From: DATKMG01 sp041476565
Lineage (GTDB): Bacteria; Acidobacteriota; Terriglobia; Versatilivoradales; Versatilivoraceae
DNA length: 24,489 nt
Reading direction: 5' to 3'
Assembly: GCA_041476565.1 (NCBI GenBank)
Contig: JBGOTQ010000068.1
Span: 1 to 24,489, forward strand
A program made the position numbers and the translations under genes. The notes beneath the pieces are model-generated. The model was not told the DNA's origin, ran no database searches, and was given only the letters and a program-made list of their open reading frames with translations. Positions 16,034 through 23,394 of this stretch are shown piece by piece (position 1 is the stretch's first letter; every line of letters begins with the position of its first letter).

Positions 16034-17137
16034 TCATGTCGATTCGGCCTCAACGGCAGTGATGAGTGCTTTAATGTAGCCTAACGTGAAAGCAAAGGCT
16101 TGATATCCTTTAGGATCCACAGGAATCTTAGGGACATGATCAGGCATGACCATCCCTTGGTACCCGGTCTCCTTGTAGACTTTGAGAGCTTCTAGCATGT
16201 TCACATCGCCGTCATCGATGAAAGTCTCCTGGAACTTCAGGAAACCCCCGCGAATATTTCGGAAGTGAACATTGAAAATCTTGTTCCGACTGCCAAAATA
16301 GCGAATGACATCGAAGATCTCTTTGCCGGGGTCTTTGAGCATCTCAGAAACAGTTCCCTGGCAGAAGTTGAGACCATGATAGGGGCTTGGTGTGATTTCA
16401 ATGAAACGCTTCAATCCCTCTACAGACCCCAACACGGTCTGGACACCCCGATACCCTTTGTCGGCCGGCATCCCCGGATCGTGGGGGTGGCAGGCCATTC
16501 GGACCCTGTATTCCTCCGCCACAGGGATCACACGACTCAAGAAATAAGTGATTCGTTCCCAGTAAGCATCCGCATCTACTGGGCCTGCTTCCGTGAGCAG
16601 GGGATCTTGTTTTGCCTGTTTGTATACAAAGGTACTATAGCTTGAGCGCCCCCTCCCAGGGGTCAGCACCGTCCGTACCACTCCGAGAATGCTCATATTG
16701 TATTTCAGCACAAGAACCCCCGCCCTGGCTGCGTTGCGGATCATCTGGCAGATGTCATCAATCTCCCGGTCCCGTTCTGGACTCTTGCCCAGCAGGATAT
16801 TGGGGTTTTCAACTTCAGTGATGTAATTGGAACTGAGAGGCAACGGGACCATTTCCAGCTTGATCCCATAGGATTCTACCCGGTCTCTGAGGCGCATCAG
16901 GCCTTCCACGGACCACCTATCATCCAGTTGAGGGGACGGCAAGGAACTGCAAATATGATTGACGCCCAAGCAAGAGAGCACTTCCAGGATCTCATCTGAA
17001 GATCCTTGCTGCGTACCTACCTTAATCGAAGCACCCCGTGAAGTGTTTGGTCGGCTCATTACTGTAGAATGGAATTCCAAGGGAATCATTCCTGAACCGG
17101 CAGTTAATCCAGCCAGCAAAAAATTCCTCCGTCGCAT
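16034..17137 (-). CDS. Mannonate dehydratase (UxuA)-like TIM-barrel protein with Tat signal
   Basis: A 367-residue product from ATG 17137-17135, with GGGAG upstream; an in-frame TTG at 17152 is less likely. The N-terminus is a twin-arginine signal (RRRNFLLAGLTAGSG). The body resembles UxuA, which dehydrates D-mannonate to 2-keto-3-deoxygluconate using a divalent metal. Its motifs are MACHPHDPG (His217), GLNFCQGT (Cys259), FNVHFRNIRGGF (His291), DDGDVNM and MVMPDHVP (Asp333). The His/Cys/His/Asp set corresponds to the metal-ligand positions of the family and is intact. Export is unusual for a mannonate dehydratase, so the real substrate may be an extracytoplasmic sugar acid. It is convergent with the FlgO-TPR gene and has no sugar-pathway neighbours. 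Confidence 0.75.
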   Translation of the reverse strand: MRRRNFLLAGLTAGSGMIPLEFHSTVMSRPNTSRGASIKVGTQQGSSDEILEVLSCLGVNHICSSLPSPQLDDRWSVEGLMRLRDRVESYGIKLEMVPLPLSSNYITEVENPNILLGKSPERDREIDDICQMIRNAARAGVLVLKYNMSILGVVRTVLTPGRGRSSYSTFVYKQAKQDPLLTEAGPVDADAYWERITYFLSRVIPVAEEYRVRMACHPHDPGMPADKGYRGVQTVLGSVEGLKRFIEITPSPYHGLNFCQGTVSEMLKDPGKEIFDVIRYFGSRNKIFNVHFRNIRGGFLKFQETFIDDGDVNMLEALKVYKETGYQGMVMPDHVPKIPVDPKGYQAFAFTLGYIKALITAVEAEST

Positions 17138-17202
17138 AATTCTATCTCCCAAGACCCGGTATCAGAGTGTAGCAGACATTTCCTCCCAACAAGCAAAAGA
17201 GC

Positions 17203-17231
17203 TTGACAGGATCGTTATGGCAATATATATT
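17203..17231 (+). promoter_or_regulatory. Sigma-70-type promoter of the rrf2 gene
   Basis: TTGACA at 17203-17208 and TATATT at 17226-17231 are separated by exactly 17 bases. The -10 lies about 50 bases upstream of the Rrf2 start codon at 17282. The intervening AT-rich leader contains the TTAA-rich partial dyads that could be autoregulatory sites. Confidence 0.65.
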
Positions 17232-17281
17232 AAGCTAGTTTAACGATCGATTTAATAGAATAAAATTTGGATTGACGGATT

Positions 17282-17743
17282 ATGCTCTCCATGAAGGCAA
17301 AGTACGGCTTACGTGCCATGCTCTTCCTCGCTCGTGCGTATGGCCAGGGTCCAACCCTTATTTCTGAACTGGCTGAAAAGGAAGCGATACCCAAGAAGTT
17401 CCTGGAATTGATTCTTCTGGAATTGAGAAACAAGGGATACTTGCACAGCAAAAAGGGGAAAGGTGGCGGTTACTATATGGGAAGACCACCTCATTCCATT
17501 TCCTTTGGAGAGATAATTAGAATCCTTGATGGTCCACTGGCACCTATTCCATGCGTGAGCTTGACTGCTTACAGGCGTTGTCCCGATTGTCCGGACGAAA
17601 AGACCTGTGGGATTCGTGTGGTCATGAAGGAAGTCCGAGACGCCACAGCCAAGATTCTCGATGGGACAACGCTGGCCGATGTTCTCGTGCGGTCGGATCA
17701 TTTGTTAAGTAGCACCCAAGAAGCGCTTACTTATCACATTTGA
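17282..17743 (+). CDS. Rrf2-family transcriptional regulator with a Cys cluster
   Basis: A 153-residue protein. The N-terminal winged helix is typical (MKAKYGLRAMLFLARAYGQG, then the recognition helix PKKFLELILLELRNKGYLHS, and KKGKGGGYY of the wing). The dimerisation helix follows (FGEIIRILDGPLAPIPC). Four cysteines at 91, 100, 103 and 109 (PCV, RRCPDCPDEKTCGIR) lie where IscR/NsrR-type members bind an Fe-S cluster; CymR-type members instead sense cysteine status through partner proteins. Its position at the head of a sulfate-assimilation locus suggests it controls these genes in response to cysteine, sulfide or Fe-S supply. No clear Shine-Dalgarno is visible; the family and start position are otherwise standard. 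Confidence 0.9.
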   Translation: MLSMKAKYGLRAMLFLARAYGQGPTLISELAEKEAIPKKFLELILLELRNKGYLHSKKGKGGGYYMGRPPHSISFGEIIRILDGPLAPIPCVSLTAYRRCPDCPDEKTCGIRVVMKEVRDATAKILDGTTLADVLVRSDHLLSSTQEALTYHI

Positions 17744-17759
17744 CTCTTTTTTTAGTCAA
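17740..17759. promoter_or_regulatory. Inverted repeat at the rrf2 stop codon
   Basis: TTGACT (17740-17745) and AGTCAA (17754-17759) flank the 8-base loop CTTTTTTT, overlapping the rrf2 stop. A second small dyad AATAGTCTATT lies at 17758-17768. They sit just upstream of the YezD gene, so an operator or an attenuating hairpin is possible. It is not a normal terminator, because the T-run is in the loop. Confidence 0.35.
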
Positions 17760-17789
17760 TAGTCTATTAAAAGAATAGGTAAAGTAGAT

Positions 17790-17990
17790 ATGTCAGACCC
17801 TCTATTCCCCAAGGCGCGAGTTAGCTTGGAATCAAAGATTGACGCCGAAATGCTCAAGAACATCATGAAAGCCATTCATCAGATCAACTACGGCTCTGTA
17901 GAGATTGTCATCCACGATTCAAGAATCGTTCAAATTGAACGGAAGGAAAAGATCCGCTTCGACAGCGATATCACTCGGGATCGGTCCTGA
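17790..17990 (+). CDS. YezD-family small protein (DUF2292)
   Basis: A 66-residue protein with the family core AIHQINYGSVEIVIHDSRIV followed by QIERKEKIRF (residues about 30-58). A weak AGGTAAAG precedes the ATG. DUF2292 proteins are tiny, of unknown biochemical role, and often lie near sulfur or metal metabolism genes. Here the gene lies between the Rrf2 regulator and the porin, so a link to sulfate assimilation is inferred from position only. Confidence 0.85.
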   Translation: MSDPLFPKARVSLESKIDAEMLKNIMKAIHQINYGSVEIVIHDSRIVQIERKEKIRFDSDITRDRS

Positions 17991-18122
17991 AGGCTGGATC
18001 CTCTGATTTGCGGTTTTACGAGCCCCTTCCAAACCACTGGCGGGCCAAGTAAGTTCGACCATTTCAACAGGGAAGATCTGACCAGACGACTGGAAGAATC
18101 CCCAGAATACGGAGATTCTCTC

Positions 18123-19604
18123 ATGAAACGTCGCTGGATGTCAGTCTTGTCAGTTTTCGGCATCGTCCTTTGGTATGGGCTTGCCTGGTCTGCCCAGGCT
18201 CAGAGCACAAGCTCTGGCAGCACTCCTTCAGTGGAGGAACGCCTCGCTGCAATTGAAGGAAAACTGCGGAGTCTCGAGAGTCGAATGGATCAGGCACTCG
18301 GCAAAGGCGAACAGAAATCCAGCCAAGAGGAGTCCGCCGTGGAGTTACCCCTGCCCGAACGTCTCGATTCTCTCGACCAAGAACTGCGGATCATTGAGCG
18401 ACGACGCGAGCTTGACGAGGAGAGCGTCGCAACCAAGGTCAAGGAAAATCCGATCGTCACTGCCAACGGGAAGGATGGCTTCGGGTTCAGGTCGGCAGAC
18501 TCTAACTTTCAACTCAAGGTCGGTGGTTATGTCCAAGCCGATAGCCGATTTTTTTCCGATGACTCCCAAAGACTGGACACCAGCACCTTCGTTCTTCGGC
18601 GCGTTCGGCCTCTCTTCGAAGGAACCGTCTACAAGTACTTCGACTTCAGACTCATGCCAGATTTCGGGAACGGCCAGACCGTGTTGCAGGATGCCTATTT
18701 GGACTTCAACTATCTTCCTGGGGCCAAGATTCGCTTCGGCAAATTCAAGCCTCCGGTAGGCCTGGAGCGCCTGCAAGCCGCCAGGGACATCGACTTTGTG
18801 GAGCGTGGCTTTCCCACTGACTTGGTTCCAAATCGCGACCTCGGGGTGCAACTGATGGGGGACAACCTGGCAGGAGGGATATTCAATTATGCCCTAGGCA
18901 TTTATAACGGAGTGCCGGACGGCATGATCGGCGATGTGGATACCAATAACACCAAGGACTTTGACGCCCGAGTCTTCGTCCATCCTTTCAGGAAAACAAG
19001 CATTGCGGGGCTGGAAGGACTCGGCGTCGGACTCTCGGGGACTAAAGGTAGTCAACAAGGGGCGCTCCCAACACTTAAGACCTCAGGACAGTCTACTTTT
19101 TTCAGCTATAGCCCAGGTGTCGTGGCATCTGGCGACCTTCACCGTCTATCTCCTCAAGCCTATTATTATTGGGGTCACTTGGGACTGTTGGCTGAGTATG
19201 TTCAGTCGGTGCAGGAGGTAAAACGCGCAACCACTTCGGGTGAAATAAAAAATCAAGCTTGGCAAGTGGAGGGGACGTTTGTGCTCACGGGTGAGAAGGC
19301 CTCCTATAGAGCAGTCACGCCGAAGAAGGCTTTTGATCCGACCAATAGAAGTTTTGGAGCCCTGGAATTGACGGGTCGCTACGGCCGACTCAACATTGAC
19401 AATGATGCCTTCATCTTCAAGTTTGCCGATCCCACCAATTCTGCCAGCGAAGCCAATGCCTGGTTGGTAGGTCTTAACTGGTACTTCGCCCGGAACCTCA
19501 AGTTTGTGGTCAACTACGAACAAACCCATTTCAAGGGTGGAGGGCCTACGGGAGATCGGGAGACAGAGAAAGTGGTGCTCAGCCGATTTCAAATTGGCTT
19601 TTGA
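18123..19604 (+). CDS. OprO/OprP-type outer-membrane porin
   Basis: A 493-residue protein with GGAG seven bases before the ATG. The signal peptide comes first (residues 1-26, ending WSAQA), followed by a short coiled coil (about 38-110, VEERLAAIEGKLRSLESRMD and repeated Leu/Glu heptads). The rest is a phosphate-selective-porin-like beta-barrel (FQLKVGGYVQADSRFF, TFVLRRVRPLFEGTVYKYFD, LDFNYLPGAKIRFGKFKPPV, ending with aromatic VLSRFQIGF). OprO/P proteins import anions such as phosphate. Its place in a sulfur locus directly before a sulfate-binding-protein remnant suggests sulfate or organosulfur passage across the outer membrane, which is inferred. Confidence 0.88.
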   Translation: MKRRWMSVLSVFGIVLWYGLAWSAQAQSTSSGSTPSVEERLAAIEGKLRSLESRMDQALGKGEQKSSQEESAVELPLPERLDSLDQELRIIERRRELDEESVATKVKENPIVTANGKDGFGFRSADSNFQLKVGGYVQADSRFFSDDSQRLDTSTFVLRRVRPLFEGTVYKYFDFRLMPDFGNGQTVLQDAYLDFNYLPGAKIRFGKFKPPVGLERLQAARDIDFVERGFPTDLVPNRDLGVQLMGDNLAGGIFNYALGIYNGVPDGMIGDVDTNNTKDFDARVFVHPFRKTSIAGLEGLGVGLSGTKGSQQGALPTLKTSGQSTFFSYSPGVVASGDLHRLSPQAYYYWGHLGLLAEYVQSVQEVKRATTSGEIKNQAWQVEGTFVLTGEKASYRAVTPKKAFDPTNRSFGALELTGRYGRLNIDNDAFIFKFADPTNSASEANAWLVGLNWYFARNLKFVVNYEQTHFKGGGPTGDRETEKVVLSRFQIGF

Positions 19605-19649
19605 GTTTCTTGTCTGCCGTGACGGAACTTCAGTCCCGAGGAGATGAAT

Positions 19650-19791
19650 ATGCGACCAGACTATTTAATGAAAACCCTCCTCACCTTAATTTTGATTGTG
19701 GGGTTGGTTCTCCCCGAATTCGCCAAGGGGGTCCGGTAACTTTACTCAATGTCTCTTACGATCCCACACGGGAACTCTATGAGGAATACAC
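19650..19791 (+). pseudogene. sbp: Sulfate-binding protein (Sbp/CysP family), 5' fragment only
   Basis: ATG 19650 has GAGGAG six bases upstream and lies 45 bases after the porin stop. It encodes a signal peptide (MKTLLTLILIVGLVLPEFA) and then hits TAA at 19737-19739. In another frame the signature N-terminal strand of mature sulfate-binding proteins follows (VTLLNVSYDPTRELYEEY). Adding one G to the run GGGGG at about 19726-19730 would join the two as AKGGPVTLLNVSYDP. After EEY, at about 19787-19795, the homology ends and an unrelated gene tail begins. The remaining ~300 residues, with the sulfate-binding site, are missing, so no functional binding protein is made here. Confidence 0.78.
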
Positions 19792-20184
19792 CTCTATCGT
19801 CTGTTTCGCAACCGCCATCCCCGCTGGGGAGGGATGCGAGTCGGATTCCGAGATCTGGCGATCTGGTCCTTCCTGATGGCTTCGGCTCACGGAGCTAGTT
19901 TAATGATATTGCCGGTGCTTATGAAGATCTCGGTTGCCAATTCTCAGACCTCAAACTCGCCTTCCGAGCATTATCACCATCACGGAGTTGCTGTTGAAAG
20001 TCTATCGACCGGGTTGTTGGCGACCGCGGTCCACACCTTCGGATATCTTCTGATCACCGCTTTACTGGCCCTTTTGGTCTATGAGAAGCTGGGATTATCT
20101 TTGCTGCGAAAGGCTTGGGTCAACCTGGATCTGGTCTGGGCGGTGGCATTGATGGCAACTGGCTGCTTTGCTTTTTTGGTCTGA
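19789..20184 (+). pseudogene. C-terminal half of a multi-pass membrane protein
   Basis: The frame is open from 19783 and reads protein-like from LYRLFRNRHPRWGGMRVGF onward to the stop at 20184. An internal ATG at 19834 is a possible start but has GGGAGGG touching it, too close for efficient initiation. Three membrane segments are visible (LAIWSFLMASAHGASLMILP; ATAVHTFGYLLITALLALLV; LDLVWAVALMATGCFAFLV), with a His-rich loop HYHHHG. I recognise the pattern as the C-terminal half of an uncharacterised membrane protein of roughly 200 or more residues. Its N-terminal half is absent because the sequence is fused to the sulfate-binding-protein fragment. A 116-residue product might still be made. 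Confidence 0.6.
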
Positions 20185-20341
20185 TTTGATGTGAGCGCTC
20201 AAGGGGCCAGCAAATTCTGAGAGTCCCTCTTGCTTGGGGGATACCACGTAATGGGATAGTGCTGCGTGGTGGCTCCGCTAGGAGCCCGTTCCCTCCTATT
20301 CCCCGTTTAACTGACCCAGTACGACATCACAAGAATAGTCC

Positions 20342-20372
20342 TTGACAATCCGTGATTGCGTGTTACTATAAT
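20342..20372 (+). promoter_or_regulatory. Promoter for the cysH-cysI operon
   Basis: A perfect -10 TATAAT (20367-20372) is preceded by TTGACA at 20342-20347. The spacing of 19 bases is longer than optimal, which is typical of activated or regulated promoters. It lies upstream of cysH with a perfect dyad directly after it. Confidence 0.5.
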
Positions 20373-20376
20373 TCAT

Positions 20377-20397
20377 ACTTGATTATATAGATCAAGT
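20377..20397. promoter_or_regulatory. Perfect 7-7-7 dyad, probable operator
   Basis: ACTTGAT (20377-20383) and ATCAAGT (20391-20397) are exact reverse complements around the AT-rich spacer TATATAG. The dyad begins 5 bases after the -10 hexamer, so a bound protein would cover the transcription start and repress. The Rrf2 regulator of the same locus is the natural candidate; this is inferred. Confidence 0.55.
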
Positions 20398-20906
20398 AAA
20401 TGTATATTCCCCTTGATTTTCAATTTCTTCGCTACAGGGTAAAGGTCGGAAGGGGAAAATACCCAATTCATCTTCTTGGGTTAGATAGTTAGATAGAGTC
20501 GTATCCCAGACTTCGTAAGGTTTGAAGAATGATTTGAAGAATGATTATGTTTCTCACGAGCGCTACTCAACCCGACCGAAAGAGCAGAACTTACTTGGGT
20601 TTGGGGGCTCCTCAGGAGAACTGCTGGCAACTACAGGTACTTCAAGTTCCCGGAAACTATGAATCCAGAATACTTCCACCGAGTTCGCAACTTTCCTGCA
20701 ACTTTCAGTGCCGCCTGTCCGAGAACACCCCAGCCCTACGGATAGGTGAAGGATCCCAATCATCCCTGTCAACAACTTGGTTTTTAGGCTGTTGAAGCTG
20801 CTTTGGAGCCCGAGGCCCTCAGGTCCCATTTTTCAACAGATGTAATTCTGAGTCAGGTCGGGCCCCGAGAGTAAGGGTTGGGTTGAACGACGACAAGGAA
20901 ACTCAA

Positions 20907-21677
20907 ATGACACGGGAAACAAACATAGACGTCTGGCAGTCGAGTTTGAAGGGATGTTCGGCGGAGGAAATCCTGCTTTGGGCCTGGCAAAACTTCCAGC
21001 CGAAGGTTGCTTTTGCCTCTTCTCTGGGCTTGGAGGATCAAGTCTTGACTGACATGATTGCCCATTCGGTCCCGCGACTGCCGATTTTCACGCTGGACAC
21101 GGGGAGACTTTTCCAAGAGAGCTACGACTTGCTGGAACGAACAGAGGCCCGTTATGGACTGAAGATACGCGTTTGCCAGCCTCTAGGATCTGAGGTGGAG
21201 GAAATGGTGAACCAGCACGGAGTCAATCTTTTCCGGCGGAGTGTGGAACAGCGCAAGCACTGCTGCTTCATTCGAAAGGTGCAGCCGTTAAAGAGGGCTC
21301 TATCAGGGCTGGAAGCCTGGATTTGCGGCTTACGACGGGAGCAGGCGGATAGCCGAAGCGGGTTGCAAGTCGTGGAATGGGATGAATCTAATAGATTAGT
21401 GAAAATCAGCCCGCTTGAAGATTGGAATGACACCGACGTCAAGGGTTACGTTCGTTCTCACAACGTGCCTTACAACCCTCTTCATGACAAAGGCTTTCCT
21501 TCGATCGGGTGTGCTTGCTGCACTCGTGCCGTTCAACAGGGGGAGGATATTCGAGCGGGACGATGGTGGTGGGAAAGCTCGGAGCACAAAGAGTGCGGCC
21601 TGCATTGGAGAAGAGGCGGGGTAGTGGCTGCCACTCCTGCTCCTGGAAGCCCTGCGGAAGGAAGGGTGCCCTCATGA
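20907..21677 (+). CDS. cysH: Adenylylsulfate (APS) reductase, thioredoxin-dependent
   Basis: A 256-residue protein from ATG 20907, with AAGGAA upstream; an in-frame TTG at 20883 lacks support. It has the PAPS-reductase fold with nucleotide-binding FASSLGLEDQVL (36-47) and LDTGRLFQESY. The Cys pair CC at 119-120 (KHCCFIRK) and C202-x-x-C205 (SIGCACCTR) form the [4Fe-4S] site that marks APS, not PAPS, reductases. The catalytic Cys230 lies in the C-terminal HKECGLHW. The usual CAPC is CACC, giving an additional Cys204. The enzyme reduces APS to sulfite and AMP. Its stop overlaps the cysI start (ATGA), so the two are translationally coupled. Confidence 0.93.
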   Translation: MTRETNIDVWQSSLKGCSAEEILLWAWQNFQPKVAFASSLGLEDQVLTDMIAHSVPRLPIFTLDTGRLFQESYDLLERTEARYGLKIRVCQPLGSEVEEMVNQHGVNLFRRSVEQRKHCCFIRKVQPLKRALSGLEAWICGLRREQADSRSGLQVVEWDESNRLVKISPLEDWNDTDVKGYVRSHNVPYNPLHDKGFPSIGCACCTRAVQQGEDIRAGRWWWESSEHKECGLHWRRGGVVAATPAPGSPAEGRVPS

Positions 21678-23392
21678 GCAAAAACCAAGAGAAGTCAAAA
21701 GTCGAACAGATTAAAGAAAGCAGCCGGGGCCTACGGGGATCCATCGTGGAAGAACTGGGCCAGGAAGGGCCGGTCTTTTCAGCCCAAAGCACGACGCTGC
21801 TGAAGTTTCACGGGATTTACCAACAGGAGGATCGGGACCAGCGCAAAGAACGATCGAGATTGAGAATGGAAAAGGCTCACCAGTTCATGGTCCGGATCAA
21901 AAACCCAGGAGGAGGAAAATTCTCACCGGAACAATGGCTGGCTCTTGACCGTGCGGCAGACCTTTATGGCAACAATAGTCTCAGACTGACGTCGCGGCAG
22001 GACGTCCAGTTCCACGGAGTTGGAAAGAGGAATCTGCGCCAGTTGATCCGGCTTCTAGATTCCCAACTCATCTCGACCTACGGTGCCTGCGGGGACGGGG
22101 TCCGCAATACCCTCGCCTGTCCAGTCAGCTCCATCCGCGAAGATACCTGCTTTGATGGCCTAGTCTGGGCCAGGCAAATTGCACAGCGGTTCGCCTTCCG
22201 GTCGACAGCCTATTACGAAATCTGGCTGGACGGAGAATCCCTTACACCAGTGACTGAAGAACCGCTTTACGGGAAAACCTACCTTCCCCGGAAACTGAAG
22301 ATTGCCATCGCCGATCCCCACGATAACTGTGTGGACGTCTACACCAACGACATTGGGATTATTCCGGCCTTCCGGGAGACACAGCTGATCGGTTTCCATC
22401 TCCTGGTGGGGGGCGGGTTGGGCAGCACCCACGCCAAGAAGGAAACCTATCCCCGTCTGGCCACTCCCCTTTGCCTGGTGTCGGCTGCAGAGATGGTCGA
22501 TGTGGTAGAAGCTATCATCGCGACCGAGCGCGACTTGGGAGACCGGCAAAACCGCAAGCATGCGCGTTTGAAGTACCTGGTAGAGGAAATGGGCATAGCC
22601 GATTTCCGCAGGGAAACTGAAGCCCGATTGGAAAGACGACTCTCAGAATCTCCACCGATAGTCCTAGGCCATGCCGAGACCCATCTGGGCTGGCATCGAC
22701 AGAATAATTCGGAATTGCACTATGTAGGGCTTTTCGTCGAGAACGGGCGGGTGAGAGACTTCGATGGAATAGGATTCAGGTCCGGCCTGCGCGAGATTGC
22801 CGGACGGTTCCGCCCCAATATTCTGCTGACCCCCCGGCAGGATCTCGTCCTTTGCGATATTCCCGGTTCCGCTGTCCGGGAAATCCAGTCGGCGCTGCGC
22901 CATTTCGGGATTGCACCTGAACAAGAATACTCCCCGCTTCGCTTGCGCAGTATGGCATGCCCGGCTCTGCCCACTTGCGGGCTGGCCATCACGGAAGCTG
23001 AGAGGAGGCTGCCCGGACTAGTGACCGAATTGGAAAGGCGAGGTTTCGGAAATGAAGCGGTCGTGATGCGAATGGCGGGGTGCCCTAATTCCTGTTCTCG
23101 TCCCCCTGTGGCCGAAATCGGACTGATCGGTAAGAGTGTCAACGGCTATCACGTATATGTTGGGGGCAGCAACGCCGGAACCCGTTTGGCTCAGCTCTAC
23201 CAGGAGGACGTACCGTCAGAACAGCTGGCAGACCTCATCGAGGAGCTCTTCACTGCGTACCGGAAGCACCGCGTGTCTGAAGAGGCTTTCGGAGACTGGG
23301 CGAACCGCACTGGAATCCCGCAACTCTGTCAGCTTTGCCGTCGCCCCATAACGAATTCCTTTGCTGGCCAAAATCTCGAACCAGCCAGGTAA
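21674..23392 (+). CDS. cysI: Sulfite reductase, siroheme/[4Fe-4S] hemoprotein
   Basis: A 572-residue protein starting in the ATGA overlap with cysH. Both ferredoxin-like repeats and siroheme motifs of the nitrite/sulfite reductase family are visible: LRLTSRQDVQFHGV, YGACGDGVRNTLACP, and RKHARLKYLVEEMG. The cluster ligands are C429 and C435 (CPALPTC) with C470 and C474 (GCPNSC). The reaction is sulfite to sulfide with six electrons. Nitrite reductase is possible from the family alone, but the position between APS reductase and siroheme synthesis supports sulfite. No flavoprotein CysJ is present in the window, so ferredoxin may be the donor. The start was chosen for the overlap; the frame is open further upstream inside cysH. 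Confidence 0.9.
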   Translation: MSKNQEKSKVEQIKESSRGLRGSIVEELGQEGPVFSAQSTTLLKFHGIYQQEDRDQRKERSRLRMEKAHQFMVRIKNPGGGKFSPEQWLALDRAADLYGNNSLRLTSRQDVQFHGVGKRNLRQLIRLLDSQLISTYGACGDGVRNTLACPVSSIREDTCFDGLVWARQIAQRFAFRSTAYYEIWLDGESLTPVTEEPLYGKTYLPRKLKIAIADPHDNCVDVYTNDIGIIPAFRETQLIGFHLLVGGGLGSTHAKKETYPRLATPLCLVSAAEMVDVVEAIIATERDLGDRQNRKHARLKYLVEEMGIADFRRETEARLERRLSESPPIVLGHAETHLGWHRQNNSELHYVGLFVENGRVRDFDGIGFRSGLREIAGRFRPNILLTPRQDLVLCDIPGSAVREIQSALRHFGIAPEQEYSPLRLRSMACPALPTCGLAITEAERRLPGLVTELERRGFGNEAVVMRMAGCPNSCSRPPVAEIGLIGKSVNGYHVYVGGSNAGTRLAQLYQEDVPSEQLADLIEELFTAYRKHRVSEEAFGDWANRTGIPQLCQLCRRPITNSFAGQNLEPAR

Positions 23393-23394
23393 TT

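Larger units (their letters stand above)
20185..20906 (+). other. Long non-coding leader upstream of cysH
   Basis: There is no convincing gene in about 720 bases. It contains a GC hairpin (GGCTCC-GCTA-GGAGCC, 20271-20286), the promoter at 20342-20372 and the dyad at 20377-20397. A tandem 12-bp repeat (TTTGAAGAATGA twice, 20521-20544) follows, and CTGTTGAA/TTCAACAG arms that could pair lie in the 20790-20840 region. The predicted transcript leader is about 500 bases. I do not recognise a known riboswitch class such as SAM or cobalamin. Confidence 0.5.

Noticed and set aside
20271..20286. Hairpin GGCTCC-GCTA-GGAGCC as intrinsic terminator
   Set aside because: Strong stem but followed by CGTTCCCTCC with no T-run; kept only as a structural note.
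20563..20829. Minus-strand frame with a lipoprotein-like N-terminus (LLTGMIGILHLSVGLGC)
   Set aside because: No ribosome binding site, no recognisable mature domain, and the frame ends abruptly; probably chance in the cysH leader.
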